Shown: positions 1 through 8,830, counted from the stretch's first letter. The stretch: 10,184 bases of DNA from Nitrospirota bacterium (GCA_029881175.1 JAOUNC010000062.1:1-10184); one strand, 5' to 3'. Notes: generated from the sequence alone by a model not told the origin. Translations and numbers: made by a program.

Positions 1-153
1 TTTGGAGGTTGTATGCGGAAGGTGTTCAATAGGGAAGAATCGTGAAATGTTCGAAGAGGAAAAATGGAAGAAGGAACATGTCAGATGGTAGATGTTGCGG
101 GGATGGGGTGGGAGCAGGCATGTGGGTAGCATCCTAGCGTAGATACATTCCAG
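1..153. other. Non-coding end of window, no gene supported
   Basis: This lies downstream of the CHASE8 kinase stop. I see no stable hairpin with a T-run and no coding-like frame. A GGAGG-ATG pair at 4-15 on the plus strand leads to only ten codons. Confidence 0.5.
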
Positions 154-3100
154 TTATTTCCATTTTTGTGCCAATTGCGTGGTGATGTTGTTGAGTTCAG
201 TTTGTAGCTCCGCCATGATTTGTTGACTTTCAGGAAGAACGCCTTGGCGCACGGATTGTTCGAGGCTCTGAGCGAACTGCTGAAGGGGGGTGGCTCCGAT
301 ATTGGCCGAGATACCTTTTAACCCATGTGCGGCTTCAGCCAGTGCCTGTGTGTCTTCATGATCCAGTGCTGTTTCAATGCTGCGGACACAGCTTGTGACA
401 TCTAGCATAAACTGATCAATCATTCGCCTGACAAAATCAGGCCCTCCCAGTTCTTCCCATTCTTGGACTCTGGCCGCGTTGAGGGAGCAAGAAGGCTCGT
501 TGTTTGGCCTGATAACATTTTTTGATGTGGTGCATGCGAGTTCCTCTATGCTGGTGGCGCACGGCGTCCTGCCAGCTTCGTTGAGGGCATCATCCGAATT
601 TAAAATGTCCCTAGTTGGCGTGTCAAAATTCCTGGGAAGCCATCGTTCGAGTACCGCAGACAATTCTTCCTGACGAATTGGTTTCGTGAGATAATCGTCC
701 ATGCCGGCCGCTAAGCATTTTCCCCGGTCGCCAGGCATGGCATTGGCAGTCAGGGCAATAATGGGAACTCGGGAACAGTGAGGAGTGAATAGTGAGGAGT
801 CAGGAGTTTCAGTAAAAATGGCTTCTTGCCCCTCACTCTTTACTCCTAACTTTTCACTTTCTGCCTTCCTTATTGCGCTGGTGGCGTCAAACCCATCCAT
901 TTCAGGCATTTGGCAATCCATGAATACCAGAGCATAGGCTCCAGTCTTCACCGCCTGTACGGCCTCTAGGCCATTATTCACGACATCAGCTGACAACCCT
1001 AACTTTTCTAGTAACAACACGATGAGTTGTTGATTGACCGTATGATCGTCAGCCACCAGGATTTTCATGCGTGAGTGGCGTTGGGCTTCCTTGATGGTAT
1101 GTCGTGTGACCAAAGGTCTGGAGGACGAAAGTGTGGGTGAAGGGGGAAATCCCAGGAGCGTGGCCAAACTGTTATACAAATCGTATTTGTGAAGCGGTTT
1201 GGTGAGGTACGCATCAAACCCGGCTTGCTGCGCATCCCAGGCTTCACCCCGTTGGCCAATGGACGTGAGTAAGACCAATTTTAGGCTCGCGAGTAACGGG
1301 TGGTTTTTTATGCGCGTGGCTAATTGCATCCCATCGTATTCGGGGAACGTTCGATCAATGATGGCTAAGTCAAAAGGTTCCCCCTCTGCTGCCGCTTTGC
1401 ATAAGGCCGTGAATCCGGTTTCGGGATCAGGCGTGGTAAAGGTTTGCATCCCCCAACTGGTGGCATAGGAATGTAAGAGATAAAGGTTCGTGGGATTATC
1501 ATCAATGCAACAGATGCGTAGATCATGCAAATTCGTTCGAGGAGTCCATTCTTCCTGGCGGCTCGTTGGTTGTTTCTGTAAGCGAACGGAAAACCAAAAG
1601 AGACTCCAGGCATTTTGTTGGCTTTCGACTCCAATTTCTCCTCCCATGAGATCCACTAATTGCTGGCAAATGGCTAAGCCGAGTCCGGTTCCCCCGAATT
1701 TCCGTGTCGTGGAACTGTCGGCTTGACTAAATGACTGGAATAATTTGTGCTTCGTCTCCGGCGCAATCCCCACGCCGGTATCCCAGACATGAAATCGGAG
1801 TTCGACGTCAGATGGACCTTCTTCAGCCAATAAAATTTGAACGTTCACTTCACCCTTTTCTGTAAATTTAATTGCATTCCCCACTAAATTCAGAAGGATT
1901 TGACGAAGTCGTCCGGGGTCTCCTTTCAGCTTGGTGGGAACATCGGGAAAAATCAATCCGGCCAATTCAAGGGATTTGTTGGCTGCCCGTTCAGCTAAGA
2001 GGTCGATACTGTTTTCGACGGTGGTACTCAGATCGAAATCGATGGATTCCAATTCAAGTTTCCCTGCCTCAATTTTGGAAAAATCCAGAATGTCATTGAG
2101 AAGAGAGAGCAGCGCTTCGGCTGAACTTTGAACGGTATTGGCTAAAAACTGTTGTTTGGGAGCCAGCTCCGTATCCAACAATAAACTTGTCATGCCGATG
2201 ATGCCATTCATGGGTGTGCGAATTTCATGGCTCATGGTCGCCAGGAATTCTGCTTTGGCATTTGCGGCTTGGAGTGCAGCGTCCCGGGAGAGGGCCAATT
2301 CCTCGTTTTTGATCTGAAGTTCTTCGGCCATCGTCAACATTTGTTGTGCCACTTGTTCCCGTTTGGCGATTTCATCTTGTAGGCGTGTATTTGTATCAGA
2401 CAATTCTGATGTTCGTTCCTTAACCAACTCGGAGAGATGCCCCCGATGTTGACCTAATTCGTGATCACGGTCCTGAATCTCTTGAAGCATGGCATTGAAC
2501 CCATCAATCAATGTGCCAATTTCATCGGGGACGTGGGTCGGAGCTCGTAAGGAATAATCCTGGTTCTGTGAAATTTGCGTCGCCACATGTGTCAGACTGA
2601 CTAAGGGATCCAAAATGGATGTTTGGAGTCGACTAGAGATCATTAGCGCAAGAAGGCCGGAGAGAAGTATGGCGGCGATCGTCACGATGAGGAGATTTTT
2701 CAGGTGTTTATTCACCGGCTGTAAATTCGAGCGTAGGTAGATGGTGCCAACATGCTCCTGGTTGAAGATGATGGGCCGAAAAATCTCTACGGATTTCCAT
2801 GACGCGTGAGTCATGATTTCCTTGGATGTCGTCACGAAATCTGGTGGAGCGCCGGGTTGATATTGCGCGAGAATGTCCCCCTGAGGTGTAAATAAGATGG
2901 CTTGCAGAATATTGGATTGATGGCGGAAAGCAGAGAGAATTTCTTGTGCGGTTTCCTGGTCATGGAACACCAGAGCTGCCGAGCTGTTTTCTCCAACCAA
3001 GCCGGCTTGGTCTTTCAGCTCCTTAACGAGAGATTGCCGAATTTCGAGCAGATTATTGACGACCAAGGCGGAACAGGCAAAAAGGAGGCTGAGTCCGGAG

Positions 3101-3186
3101 GTGAGCAACAGGATCAAGAGAAATTTTCTCTTGAGAGACATGTGTTGAAAAGCCTGGTAAATATTGGGGAATGCTATTTTAATCAT
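154..3186 (-). CDS. CHASE8-HAMP hybrid sensor histidine kinase with two receivers and HPt (YfiR-linked)
   Basis: This 1010-residue inner-membrane kinase should autophosphorylate and pass phosphate through its own receivers to an HPt domain. Seen in order: TM1 (about 22-46); a periplasmic segment (47-163) with the CHASE8-like [10 protein letters not shown] pattern; TM2 (165-184); HAMP (186-240, ending [14 protein letters not shown]); a coiled coil (240-310); HisKA with [11 protein letters not shown] (His320); HATPase_c with Asn437, DTGVGI (469) and GGTGLGL (498); REC1 (556-675: Asp562/563, Asp611, Lys663); REC2 (707-850: Asp713/714, Asp757, Lys835); and HPt with AAHGLKG (His954). The kinase lacks the usual glycine-rich stretch after IGVES. 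REC2 carries an extra loop (about 775-806) made of heptamer repeats, and the REC2-HPt linker is long. The ATG overlaps the upstream TGA as ATGA and has no clear Shine-Dalgarno, so translational coupling is likely; Met16 is a second candidate start. It ends in TAA. CHASE8 plus a yfiR-like neighbour suggests that YfiR controls the periplasmic sensor. The partner response regulator is not in the window. Confidence 0.93.
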   Translation of the reverse strand: MIKIAFPNIYQAFQHMSLKRKFLLILLLTSGLSLLFACSALVVNNLLEIRQSLVKELKDQAGLVGENSSAALVFHDQETAQEILSAFRHQSNILQAILFTPQGDILAQYQPGAPPDFVTTSKEIMTHASWKSVEIFRPIIFNQEHVGTIYLRSNLQPVNKHLKNLLIVTIAAILLSGLLALMISSRLQTSILDPLVSLTHVATQISQNQDYSLRAPTHVPDEIGTLIDGFNAMLQEIQDRDHELGQHRGHLSELVKERTSELSDTNTRLQDEIAKREQVAQQMLTMAEELQIKNEELALSRDAALQAANAKAEFLATMSHEIRTPMNGIIGMTSLLLDTELAPKQQFLANTVQSSAEALLSLLNDILDFSKIEAGKLELESIDFDLSTTVENSIDLLAERAANKSLELAGLIFPDVPTKLKGDPGRLRQILLNLVGNAIKFTEKGEVNVQILLAEEGPSDVELRFHVWDTGVGIAPETKHKLFQSFSQADSSTTRKFGGTGLGLAICQQLVDLMGGEIGVESQQNAWSLFWFSVRLQKQPTSRQEEWTPRTNLHDLRICCIDDNPTNLYLLHSYATSWGMQTFTTPDPETGFTALCKAAAEGEPFDLAIIDRTFPEYDGMQLATRIKNHPLLASLKLVLLTSIGQRGEAWDAQQAGFDAYLTKPLHKYDLYNSLATLLGFPPSPTLSSSRPLVTRHTIKEAQRHSRMKILVADDHTVNQQLIVLLLEKLGLSADVVNNGLEAVQAVKTGAYALVFMDCQMPEMDGFDATSAIRKAESEKLGVKSEGQEAIFTETPDSSLFTPHCSRVPIIALTANAMPGDRGKCLAAGMDDYLTKPIRQEELSAVLERWLPRNFDTPTRDILNSDDALNEAGRTPCATSIEELACTTSKNVIRPNNEPSCSLNAARVQEWEELGGPDFVRRMIDQFMLDVTSCVRSIETALDHEDTQALAEAAHGLKGISANIGATPLQQFAQSLEQSVRQGVLPESQQIMAELQTELNNITTQLAQKWK
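777..858. repeat. Inverted heptamer-repeat element in the REC2 loop of the CHASE8 kinase
   Basis: Plus strand: AGTGAGG, AGTGAAT, AGTGAGG, AGTCAGG (777-804), then a centre with GCTTCTTGC (821-829), then CCTCACT, CTTTACT, CCTAACT, TTTCACT (831-858). The two arrays are in opposite orientation and could pair as a hairpin. The DNA is translated in frame as part of a loop absent from ordinary receivers (about residues 776-803). It looks like an inserted dispersed repeat tolerated by a surface loop. Confidence 0.65.
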
Positions 3187-3734
3187 GGTGAAACTATTTC
3201 TGCCAGACGTAGTAATTTCGAACTGACTTTTAATTGGGTTTGGTTGACCACCTCGGGGTTAATGGCGAACTGAACCTTTTGGTCTTTAACAAAAAATTGA
3301 ACCATCCCACCTTGCCTCATGAATTCGAGGTCTTCACCAAAGGTGAGCACCTCCCCTTTGGCAATATGATGATGCAGGGTTTTCATTTGGGGTGATTCAG
3401 AAGCCGCGAAATAAAGCATATGACAATGTTGCAATTCGGTCTTGGAAGGATTCCGATGAATTTCAAAGGGGTGGTCCTTAACGGTTTTTTTCTCCAAGGT
3501 TTCCTCTAATATGTGGCCAAAGGGATCTTTGCCCAGGATGCACACTCGCAGATGACCATCTGTCGTCTTGAACGTCGATTCCGGCCATCTCACAAAGTTG
3601 GCAAAGTGATAGAGAAATGCCCCTTTGACCTCATATTCCCCTGGGCCATCAGCGTGGCTTACTCCTGGATTCCAGGCGAAGCTGATGATAAGGAGCGTCA
3701 GGACCACGTGTAATTGGCATATTCGTGTCTTCAC
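3183..3734 (-). CDS. YfiR/DUF4154-family periplasmic protein
   Basis: This 183-residue protein resembles YfiR, the periplasmic repressor that binds the CHASE8 domain of YfiN in Pseudomonas. A signal peptide is visible (hydrophobic [10 protein letters not shown], then cleavage probably after VSHA at residue 28). The mature start [18 protein letters not shown] is the family signature, followed by [12 protein letters not shown] and a C-terminal [11 protein letters not shown]. Cys65 and Cys104 are 39 residues apart, matching the spacing I recall for the Cys71-Cys110 disulfide of P. aeruginosa YfiR. The second YfiR cysteine pair is absent, so redox control through that pair is not expected. The start is GTG at 3734, preceded by a GGTGA-like ribosome site; an in-frame stop lies just upstream, so no longer protein is possible. 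It sits 83 bases after the TonB receptor and overlaps the kinase gene by four bases, so the three are probably one operon. The family call is firm; the repressor role is inferred. Confidence 0.9.
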   Translation of the reverse strand: MKTRICQLHVVLTLLIISFAWNPGVSHADGPGEYEVKGAFLYHFANFVRWPESTFKTTDGHLRVCILGKDPFGHILEETLEKKTVKDHPFEIHRNPSKTELQHCHMLYFAASESPQMKTLHHHIAKGEVLTFGEDLEFMRQGGMVQFFVKDQKVQFAINPEVVNQTQLKVSSKLLRLAEIVSP

Positions 3735-3817
3735 TATTCACCAACGATTTCGTACATCATTCTGGAAAGATACAGTCTCCTGTTGTCATCTTGTCATGTG
3801 GGAGTGAAAGAGATGAT

Positions 3818-5830
3818 TTAGTAACTCCACGTAATTTTTCCATAGAAACTACGCTGGACCTCTGTGGGTTGTGTGGCTAAAAATTTAGAGGGGACGGCTT
3901 CTGGATGGTGGTTATCCAAAAGATTTTGTCCCACAAGAGAGAGAGCAAGGCCGGGAATAGGCTTCCATCCCAATCGAAGGTCCAGTTCCACATACCCGGC
4001 AATATTGGTTGCAGGAAGATTGTCGGACGCCCGAATCCATGAATCGAATTCTAGGTGGAAGGGAAGGGTCATGAGTGATCGAAGTGAACCTTGGTGATGC
4101 GGCGTATTGCCTCCGGTCGTATTGAGACTGGAATTGATTGGGCCTTCCACGCTCATGTTGATATAGGTATAGGCTCCTCTGAGGACCCACCAATCCTGTA
4201 ATTGTAGGTTGTTGGCGACTTCGACCCCAATGGTATCTACCTTCAAATTATTCGCCAGTGTGCCGGTTGGCGGGAGTAAGCTGATGATTTGAGTGCCTCG
4301 AACATGATCGTATTGATTGTAAAACCCAGTGATATCCAGGGTGAATCGCTCAAAGGTGTTCAACCGATACCCGACCTCGAATGCTAATAAATCCTCAGAC
4401 TTAAATTGTTGATTACCTCGAACGACGGTAGGAAATGGTGTGGTGGCGTTGGGTGCAAATCTCAAAAGGCTATTATCTTCCAGCCGTGAAGGGATTCGAA
4501 CAGCTCGAGCCACCGCTCCCCAGATGGTGTGTCCCGTTAGAGGTTTCCAGAGAAACCGGCCACTGGGCTGATACTCAAAGCCAGTAAAATCGTTATGCGA
4601 GAGTTTGGTGCCGAGGGTGAATAGGAGGGTGTCGGGGATGAGCGTGAATTCATTCTGTAAAAATCCACTCAGAAGGCTAAAGGACCGTGAATCCGGGAAT
4701 GCGGATGTGCTAGAGGTATTTTGCAGATGATCTATCCAATAGCGATATTCCAAACCCCATAGCAGCTCTTGGTTCGAGAGGAATTTAAACCGATGTTGGA
4801 AGTCCACATCGAATGTATCAATGGTGGCTTTGCTGCTGTCTTCAAATCGCTCATAGCGATCGTAAAAAAATTGGAGAGCCATGTCCGATTCTGAATCCCA
4901 AGTATGTTCCCAGCGGCTGAGAAAATGTCCACCTGACATTTTCACGTCTTCGTTGCCAGTCGTGAAACCGAAGGGAAAGGTGGTGGTTGTGGCCACCGTA
5001 CTCTGTTGGCCGCCGTCGCCGGTGTAGATCTCTCCCTGAATCATGACACGATCTTGTGTCGCTGGCGTCCAATCGGATCGAAATCCACTACGGAACATGC
5101 GTGTGTCATCATGGGCTCCCATCGCGTTATAACTGGTGCCTCGATTGAAATATTTTGAAAAAATTCGGTAATGGAGATTCGAGCCATGGCTTCCCCCCTG
5201 CCTCATGGACACAATGCCCTCCTCGTTACCGGCCACTCCGCTGACTAATAGTCCCTGTGTATCTTGAGCCTTTTTTGTGATGATATTGATGACGCCATTG
5301 ACGGCATTGACGCCCCATAGTGCGCCGCCTGGCCCACGGATCACTTCGATGCGTTCAATGTCTTCTAGGATGGTGTCTTGGGTTTCCCAGGTGACACCGG
5401 CAAATAACGGGTTATAGACCGTTCGCCCATCAATGAGCACGAGCAGTTTGTTGGAAAATCTTTCATTGAATCCACGGGCACTGATATTCCATTGATTCTT
5501 GCTGCCACGCGCCACTTGAATGCCAGGGACCATGCGAAGGGCCTCTGGAATACTGGTCACGCCAGATCGGCGAAGGTCTTCTTGAGTGATCACAAAAATG
5601 GCCGCTGCCGATTCAGACAGTTTTTGCTTTTTCTTGGACACTGAGGTGACCTCTACGGACATCAGTTCTTCCAAGCTGAGCTCAGTCAAATCGATGTTGG
5701 TACCGGGATCCGCAGCCTCTCCGGCCGCCGTCCCTGGAAGAAGGAGGAGGAATAGACCGATAAGGCCTATTCTGACATATGTGCCCCAACATGAGTGACG
5801 TACACACGATGTTCTTGAACCTACTGTCAT
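3818..5830 (-). CDS. TonB-dependent outer-membrane receptor
   Basis: This outer-membrane beta-barrel receptor or transporter is energised by TonB-ExbB-ExbD; its substrate is unknown. The chosen start (ATG at 5830, 670 residues) has a strong GGAGG five bases upstream. An ATG nine codons earlier (5857) has no such site. Residues 18-40 form a signal peptide (IGLIGLFLLLLPGTAAGEA). A short conserved DLTELSLEELMSVEVTSVSK segment follows and probably contains the TonB box. The plug (about 68-186) shows VPGIQVARG, ISARGFN, LVLIDGRTVYNP and IEVIRGPGGALWGVNAVNG. The rest is an alternating aromatic barrel ending in KITWSY, with a terminal aromatic residue as expected for BAM insertion. Length is in the normal range and no break is seen. 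LSLEELMSVEVTSVSK-type receptors are often general in annotation, so I name no ligand. The downstream yfiR-like and CHASE8 kinase genes suggest that its state or cargo is being sensed. Confidence 0.93.
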   Translation of the reverse strand: MTVGSRTSCVRHSCWGTYVRIGLIGLFLLLLPGTAAGEAADPGTNIDLTELSLEELMSVEVTSVSKKKQKLSESAAAIFVITQEDLRRSGVTSIPEALRMVPGIQVARGSKNQWNISARGFNERFSNKLLVLIDGRTVYNPLFAGVTWETQDTILEDIERIEVIRGPGGALWGVNAVNGVINIITKKAQDTQGLLVSGVAGNEEGIVSMRQGGSHGSNLHYRIFSKYFNRGTSYNAMGAHDDTRMFRSGFRSDWTPATQDRVMIQGEIYTGDGGQQSTVATTTTFPFGFTTGNEDVKMSGGHFLSRWEHTWDSESDMALQFFYDRYERFEDSSKATIDTFDVDFQHRFKFLSNQELLWGLEYRYWIDHLQNTSSTSAFPDSRSFSLLSGFLQNEFTLIPDTLLFTLGTKLSHNDFTGFEYQPSGRFLWKPLTGHTIWGAVARAVRIPSRLEDNSLLRFAPNATTPFPTVVRGNQQFKSEDLLAFEVGYRLNTFERFTLDITGFYNQYDHVRGTQIISLLPPTGTLANNLKVDTIGVEVANNLQLQDWWVLRGAYTYINMSVEGPINSSLNTTGGNTPHHQGSLRSLMTLPFHLEFDSWIRASDNLPATNIAGYVELDLRLGWKPIPGLALSLVGQNLLDNHHPEAVPSKFLATQPTEVQRSFYGKITWSY

Positions 5831-5835
5831 ACAAT

Positions 5836-5842
5836 CCTCCAA
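5836..5842 (-). promoter_or_regulatory. Ribosome binding site of the TonB receptor gene
   Basis: The minus strand reads TTGGAGG, then ATTGT, then ATG at 5830. The five-base spacing and full GGAGG match decide the start in favour of 5830 over the upstream ATG at 5857. The site lies inside the reading frame that would follow the 5857 ATG. Confidence 0.75.
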
Positions 5843-5901
5843 GAAAGATTTCAGCATGATTCTCAGTGAGAAAGACCAATAGCGCTTACCGGAAGCAGCA
5901 A

Positions 5902-5920
5902 TCGAAAGAGGGGTTTTCGA
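5902..5920. repeat. Short inverted repeat upstream of the TonB receptor
   Basis: TCGAAA (5902-5907) and TTTCGA (5915-5920) form perfect 6-base arms around a 7-base loop, about 70 bases before the receptor start. It could be an operator or part of a leader hairpin. The position suits regulation of the receptor operon, but nothing else supports a function. Confidence 0.3.
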
Positions 5921-5991
5921 AAAGAAGATATGGTTTTGCTTTTCTTTATTGTTTATTCGGTTGTTGAAAATGGGGACTTAAGATTGGGAGA

Positions 5992-6060
5992 TGCCCATAC
6001 CCACAGCAGTGGGCAGAGATGGAAGGGTGCCCATGATGCCCCGCTATTCTATGGTGGGCA
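5992..6060. repeat. Clustered TGCCCA/TGGGCA inverted repeats
   Basis: Four copies of the same 6-mer pair are seen: TGCCCA at 5992 and 6028, and TGGGCA at 6010 and 6055. The first pair also contains a tight hairpin, CCCAC-AGCA-GTGGG (6000-6013). They lie in the gap between the Amt-kinase and the TonB receptor. They may be mRNA structure or a protein-binding array. No U-run follows on either strand, so a classical terminator is not supported. Confidence 0.35.
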
Positions 6061-6080
6061 ATTAATGGTCAATGTCGTCG

Positions 6081-6113
6081 TGCTGAGCGAAGAGTTTGGC
6101 GAGGGGCTCAGCA
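6081..6113. repeat. Inverted repeat just after the Amt-kinase stop
   Basis: TGCTGAGC (6081-6088) and GCTCAGCA (6106-6113) are perfect 8-base arms with a 17-base loop, starting about 13 bases after the TAA of the Amt-kinase. The place suits a transcript-end hairpin, but no T-run follows on the minus strand (the next bases are ACGACGACATTG). I call it a possible 3' end structure only. Confidence 0.35.
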
Positions 6114-6125
6114 GGAATGGAAGGT

Positions 6126-6758
6126 TTAGGCATGAGATGAAGCATCATTCGAAGGTGCCTTGAGGGCGGTTTCCAGTTTCTGGCTGGTAGCCTGAAAACT
6201 CTCCTGAAGGATGGTTCGAAGTGAGCAAGCGGGTGTAACTTCTCCAATCGTGCAAGCAGCTTCAAGGTCGACGGCTATTTGAGCGAGCGCATCGGCTCCC
6301 ATGTTCCTGGAGATGCCTTTAAGTCCATGCGCGGCTTCCTGGACTTTCACAAGATCCTGGGTATCCAGCCCCTGTTCAATGAGTGTGACACATGCGAGGG
6401 CATCCGCCACAAAATTCCGAACCATCATTTGGAGAAATTCACGTCCTCCGAGAATTTCCAATTCTTCCAGCGTCTCCGGGTTGATGAACGGCGAAGGAGA
6501 AGAATGGGTTAAAGTAGGCGGAGTGGACGTTTCCGTAGCTGGGGAGGCCAGGGGTTTTGTTTTGGGCAACCATTTAGCCAAAACCTTGGATAACGCTTCA
6601 GGGCGAAGGGGTTTGCTGAGATAGTCATCCATGCCGGCTTGGAGACATTTTTCACGATCTCCCTGCATAGCATTGGCGGTCATGGCAATTATCGGAACGT
6701 GGACGGACTTGAGGCGTAAAACGTCAGGTGAGTTAGCTTCTTGCGCTTCACTCCTCAC
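6126..6758 (-). CDS. Second half of REC2 plus HPt domain (C-terminal piece of the disrupted fusion)
   Basis: This 210-residue piece can begin at GTG 6758. Residues 20-64 are the end of a receiver domain ([25 protein letters not shown] with Lys49) and lack the phosphorylated Asp, which is in the upstream frame. A Ser/Thr/Pro-rich linker follows (65-90). The HPt domain (about 91-180) has [19 protein letters not shown] and AAHGLKGIS, with the phosphorylatable His144. If made alone it would be a free HPt protein tied to a useless receiver half. The homologous stretch in the kinase at 154-3186 is uninterrupted, which shows that the split is secondary. It ends in TAA at 6126. Confidence 0.8.
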   Translation of the reverse strand: MRSEAQEANSPDVLRLKSVHVPIIAMTANAMQGDREKCLQAGMDDYLSKPLRPEALSKVLAKWLPKTKPLASPATETSTPPTLTHSSPSPFINPETLEELEILGGREFLQMMVRNFVADALACVTLIEQGLDTQDLVKVQEAAHGLKGISRNMGADALAQIAVDLEAACTIGEVTPACSLRTILQESFQATSQKLETALKAPSNDASSHA

Positions 6759-6787
6759 GCCTTACCTTTCACGGCTTCCGCTTCACG
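6711..6787. repeat. Heptamer-repeat element in the REC2 loop of the Amt-kinase
   Basis: On the plus strand six 7-base units run from 6746 to 6787: CTTCACT, CCTCACG, CCTTACC, TTTCACG, GCTTCCG, CTTCACG. Across a GCTTCTTGC core (6736-6744) lie degenerate units in the opposite orientation (CGTAAAA, CGTCAGG, TGAGTTA, about 6715-6735). Layout and core match the element at 777-858. The frameshift falls within this array. Confidence 0.6.
6755..6758 (-). other. Frameshift inside the second receiver (GTGA stop/start overlap)
   Basis: Upstream frame: GTG AAA GGT AAG GCG TGA (VKGKA-stop). Downstream frame: GTG AGG AGT GAA GCG CAA GAA (VRSEAQE), then [11 protein letters not shown], which is the second half of the same REC domain. 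The frames differ by one base (an extra base, or two fewer, would join them). The break lies in an array of six heptamers (6746-6787), and the 7-base unit is not divisible by three. Stop and GTG start overlap as GTGA behind the purine-rich AAAGGTAAGG, so coupled restart is possible. Confidence 0.8.
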
Positions 6788-8785
6788 AATCTTCCGCGTC
6801 GCTTCATATCCGTCGATTTCAGGCATTTGGCAATCCATCAGAATGAGGTCATAGGGAATGCGAGAGAGGGCTTCGAGTGCTTCCCGGCCATTGCCCGCGA
6901 CATCCGCCCGAAATCCCAGTCGTTCGACCATCAGAACGCCTAATTGCTGATTCACTTGATGGTCGTCTACCCCCAAAATTCGAATGGCCTGATGAAGTTG
7001 GCGGTCTTTGAGAAAATGAGAGGTGATTAATGGTTGGGGCCCTGCCTGGGTATCTGAGAGCGGTAAGCCCATGACGGTTTCTAGACACGCTTGAAGCTGC
7101 GCTCTTCGGATGGGTTTGGTTAAGTAACCAGAAAACCCACATTGTTGGGCGGCTGTGGCATCTCCCCGTCTTCCCAGAGAGGTCAGAAGGATCAGGCGTG
7201 TGGCTTTAAGAGTATCATCCGATTTGATGTGTTGGGCCAAGGTAAATCCATCCATATTTGGCATTTCCATATCCAATATCGCTAAATCGAAAGGCGTTCC
7301 TGTTTTGGCCTGTTGTTGAAGGAGGGCTAAGCACGCCCTGGGGTCCTCGACCAATGTCCCTTCCATCTTCCAATATTGAAAATATTGTTCTAGTAATTGG
7401 CGATTGGTGGCATGATCATCCACGGCACACACGCGGAGGCGCTCTAGTGCCACAGGTGTGTGAGGGGGCGAGAGCGCCTCGTCCGGTTGTTTGGGAAAAC
7501 GAGCGGTAACCCAAAAGGTGCTGCCTCCCTCCGATCGGTTTTCTACGCCAATCTCCCCGTTCATTTGTTGGACAAGTTGTTTGCAGATGGCGAGACCGAG
7601 CCCTGTTCCACCATATCGTCTGGTTGTCGAGCTGTCGGCTTGAGAAAACGGTTGAAAGAGTTTTGGCAGTATGTCGGTGGGGATACCTTCTCCGGTATCG
7701 TGAATGTCTACCCGTATGGTGACATGGTCCCGCGTGTCTTCGACAGAGGAGATCTTGATAATAATTTCACCTTCAGAGGTAAACTTGATGGCATTCCCCG
7801 CGAGGTTCATGAAAATCTGACGCAACCGTCCTGGATCACCTTGAAGCGCGGTCGGAACATTGGCGTTGACCAAGCCGACCAGTTCTAAATTCTTTTTCCC
7901 TGCCGCTTCGGCCAACAACTCCATGGATTCTTCCAATGTGGTTCGAAGATCGAAAGGGATCATTTCAAACTCGAGTTTCCCGGCTTCTATTTTCGAGAAG
8001 TCTAGGATGTCATTGATGATCTTAAGCAGGGTTTCACCGGAGGAACGAACCGTTTCCGCAAATTGTCGTTGCTGACCGGAAAGATCTGTTTCCAAAAGCA
8101 GGCCAGTCATACCAATGACCCCATTCATCGGAGTACGAATTTCATGGCTCATCGTGGCGAGGAACTGACTCTTGGCAATGGCAGCCGATTCCGCATGCTC
8201 TATAGCTTCTCGAAGTTCTTGTTCGTGTTGTTTGCGATCACTAATATCACGCACAATCCCAGTAAAGGTGCGACGATTGCCTAAGATGATTTCACTGACA
8301 GCGAGTTCCATTGGAAAGGCAGACCAGTCTTTTCGTTTTCCCACTAACTCTCGACTCTTACCGAAAATCGTGGAAGGGTGGCCGGACAGATACTGTTGGA
8401 GATATTCATCATGATGCTCCTGGTGTGGGGATGGCATGAGTTGTGACACGTTCTGCCCAATGGCTTCCTGCGCTGAATAGCCAAACACGTGTTCGGCAGC
8501 GCTATTGTAGGATTGGATGATTCCTGCTTCATTAATGGTAATAATGGCATCTGCCGCCGTTTCCACGATTCCTCGAATACGAGCGTCACTCTCTTTCTGA
8601 GTCTGTTCTCCTCGTTTTCGTTCAAGGACGCGTCCCAGTTGCGTCCCAATAATTTCCATCACTTCCAGTAAGCGGGGGTTGGGTGTCTCCACTGAGCGAG
8701 AGAAAAATTCCAAGACAGCCATGACGTGACTGCCAACCATAATGGGGAAGGCAAAGGCCCCATGGATCCCAAGATTGCCGGCCAT
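6755..8785 (-). CDS. GAF end, PAS, HisKA, HATPase, REC1 and first half of REC2 (third piece of the disrupted fusion)
   Basis: This is a 676-residue open piece in the same frame as the two pieces upstream; the frame is open from just after the TGA at 8828. Its Met at 8785 lies mid-GAF without a ribosome site and is not a natural start. Order: GAF end (1-55, [19 protein letters not shown]), PAS (65-190, [18 protein letters not shown], ending [10 protein letters not shown]), coiled coil, HisKA with [11 protein letters not shown] (His214), HATPase_c with Asn341, HDTGEGI (372) and GGTGLGL (392), REC1 (450-573: Asp456/457, Asp505, Lys567) and REC2 up to residue 676 (Asp607/608, Asp651 in [11 protein letters not shown]). 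It ends in a TGA created by a reading-frame change within heptamer repeats. It would retain kinase activity on paper but has no membrane sensor and half a receiver. Confidence 0.85.
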   Translation of the reverse strand: MAGNLGIHGAFAFPIMVGSHVMAVLEFFSRSVETPNPRLLEVMEIIGTQLGRVLERKRGEQTQKESDARIRGIVETAADAIITINEAGIIQSYNSAAEHVFGYSAQEAIGQNVSQLMPSPHQEHHDEYLQQYLSGHPSTIFGKSRELVGKRKDWSAFPMELAVSEIILGNRRTFTGIVRDISDRKQHEQELREAIEHAESAAIAKSQFLATMSHEIRTPMNGVIGMTGLLLETDLSGQQRQFAETVRSSGETLLKIINDILDFSKIEAGKLEFEMIPFDLRTTLEESMELLAEAAGKKNLELVGLVNANVPTALQGDPGRLRQIFMNLAGNAIKFTSEGEIIIKISSVEDTRDHVTIRVDIHDTGEGIPTDILPKLFQPFSQADSSTTRRYGGTGLGLAICKQLVQQMNGEIGVENRSEGGSTFWVTARFPKQPDEALSPPHTPVALERLRVCAVDDHATNRQLLEQYFQYWKMEGTLVEDPRACLALLQQQAKTGTPFDLAILDMEMPNMDGFTLAQHIKSDDTLKATRLILLTSLGRRGDATAAQQCGFSGYLTKPIRRAQLQACLETVMGLPLSDTQAGPQPLITSHFLKDRQLHQAIRILGVDDHQVNQQLGVLMVERLGFRADVAGNGREALEALSRIPYDLILMDCQMPEIDGYEATRKIREAEAVKGKA

Positions 8786-8827
8786 CTGAGCCCGTGGGAA
8801 ATTGCGATCTGTCGTGATATCGGCAAT

Positions 8828-8830
8828 TCA
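8828..8830 (-). other. In-frame TGA at the conserved GAF tryptophan
   Basis: The minus strand reads GGA CGA GCC GCA TGA ATT GCC GAT, giving [25 protein letters not shown] in one unbroken frame. GAF domains of this type have Trp here (GR.AWI.D). A single TGG to TGA change explains the stop. As with both upstream TGAs, the preceding codon is Ala. Confidence 0.85.

Noticed and set aside
4..45. Strong GGAGG followed by ATG on the plus strand
   Set aside because: The frame closes at TGA after ten codons, and the peptide has no recognisable feature.
1..132. Open minus-strand frame from ATG at 132 to the window edge
   Set aside because: The 44 codons are rich in His, Pro, Ser and Phe with no motif and no ribosome site. 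Too little is visible to call a gene.
1199..1468. Plus-strand open frames opposite the kinases
   Set aside because: They are mirror frames of conserved receiver and kinase coding sequence, with no motif of their own.
3729..3742. CTTCACT-ATTCACC at the yfiR-like start, similar to the heptamers
   Set aside because: There are only two units and no core or opposing array; chance similarity is likely.
5831..5857. Nine-codon longer start for the TonB receptor
   Set aside because: There is no Shine-Dalgarno before 5857, and the extension overlaps the strong GGAGG that serves the ATG at 5830.
5921..5990. AT-rich promoter-like stretch before the TonB receptor
   Set aside because: AACAATAAAG-type boxes exist on the minus strand, but no pair of -35/-10 elements with good spacing could be defended.
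5930..6163. Plus-strand 77-codon open frame across the intergenic gap
   Set aside because: It lacks a ribosome site, overlaps the inverted repeats and the Amt-kinase end, and its peptide resembles no family I know.
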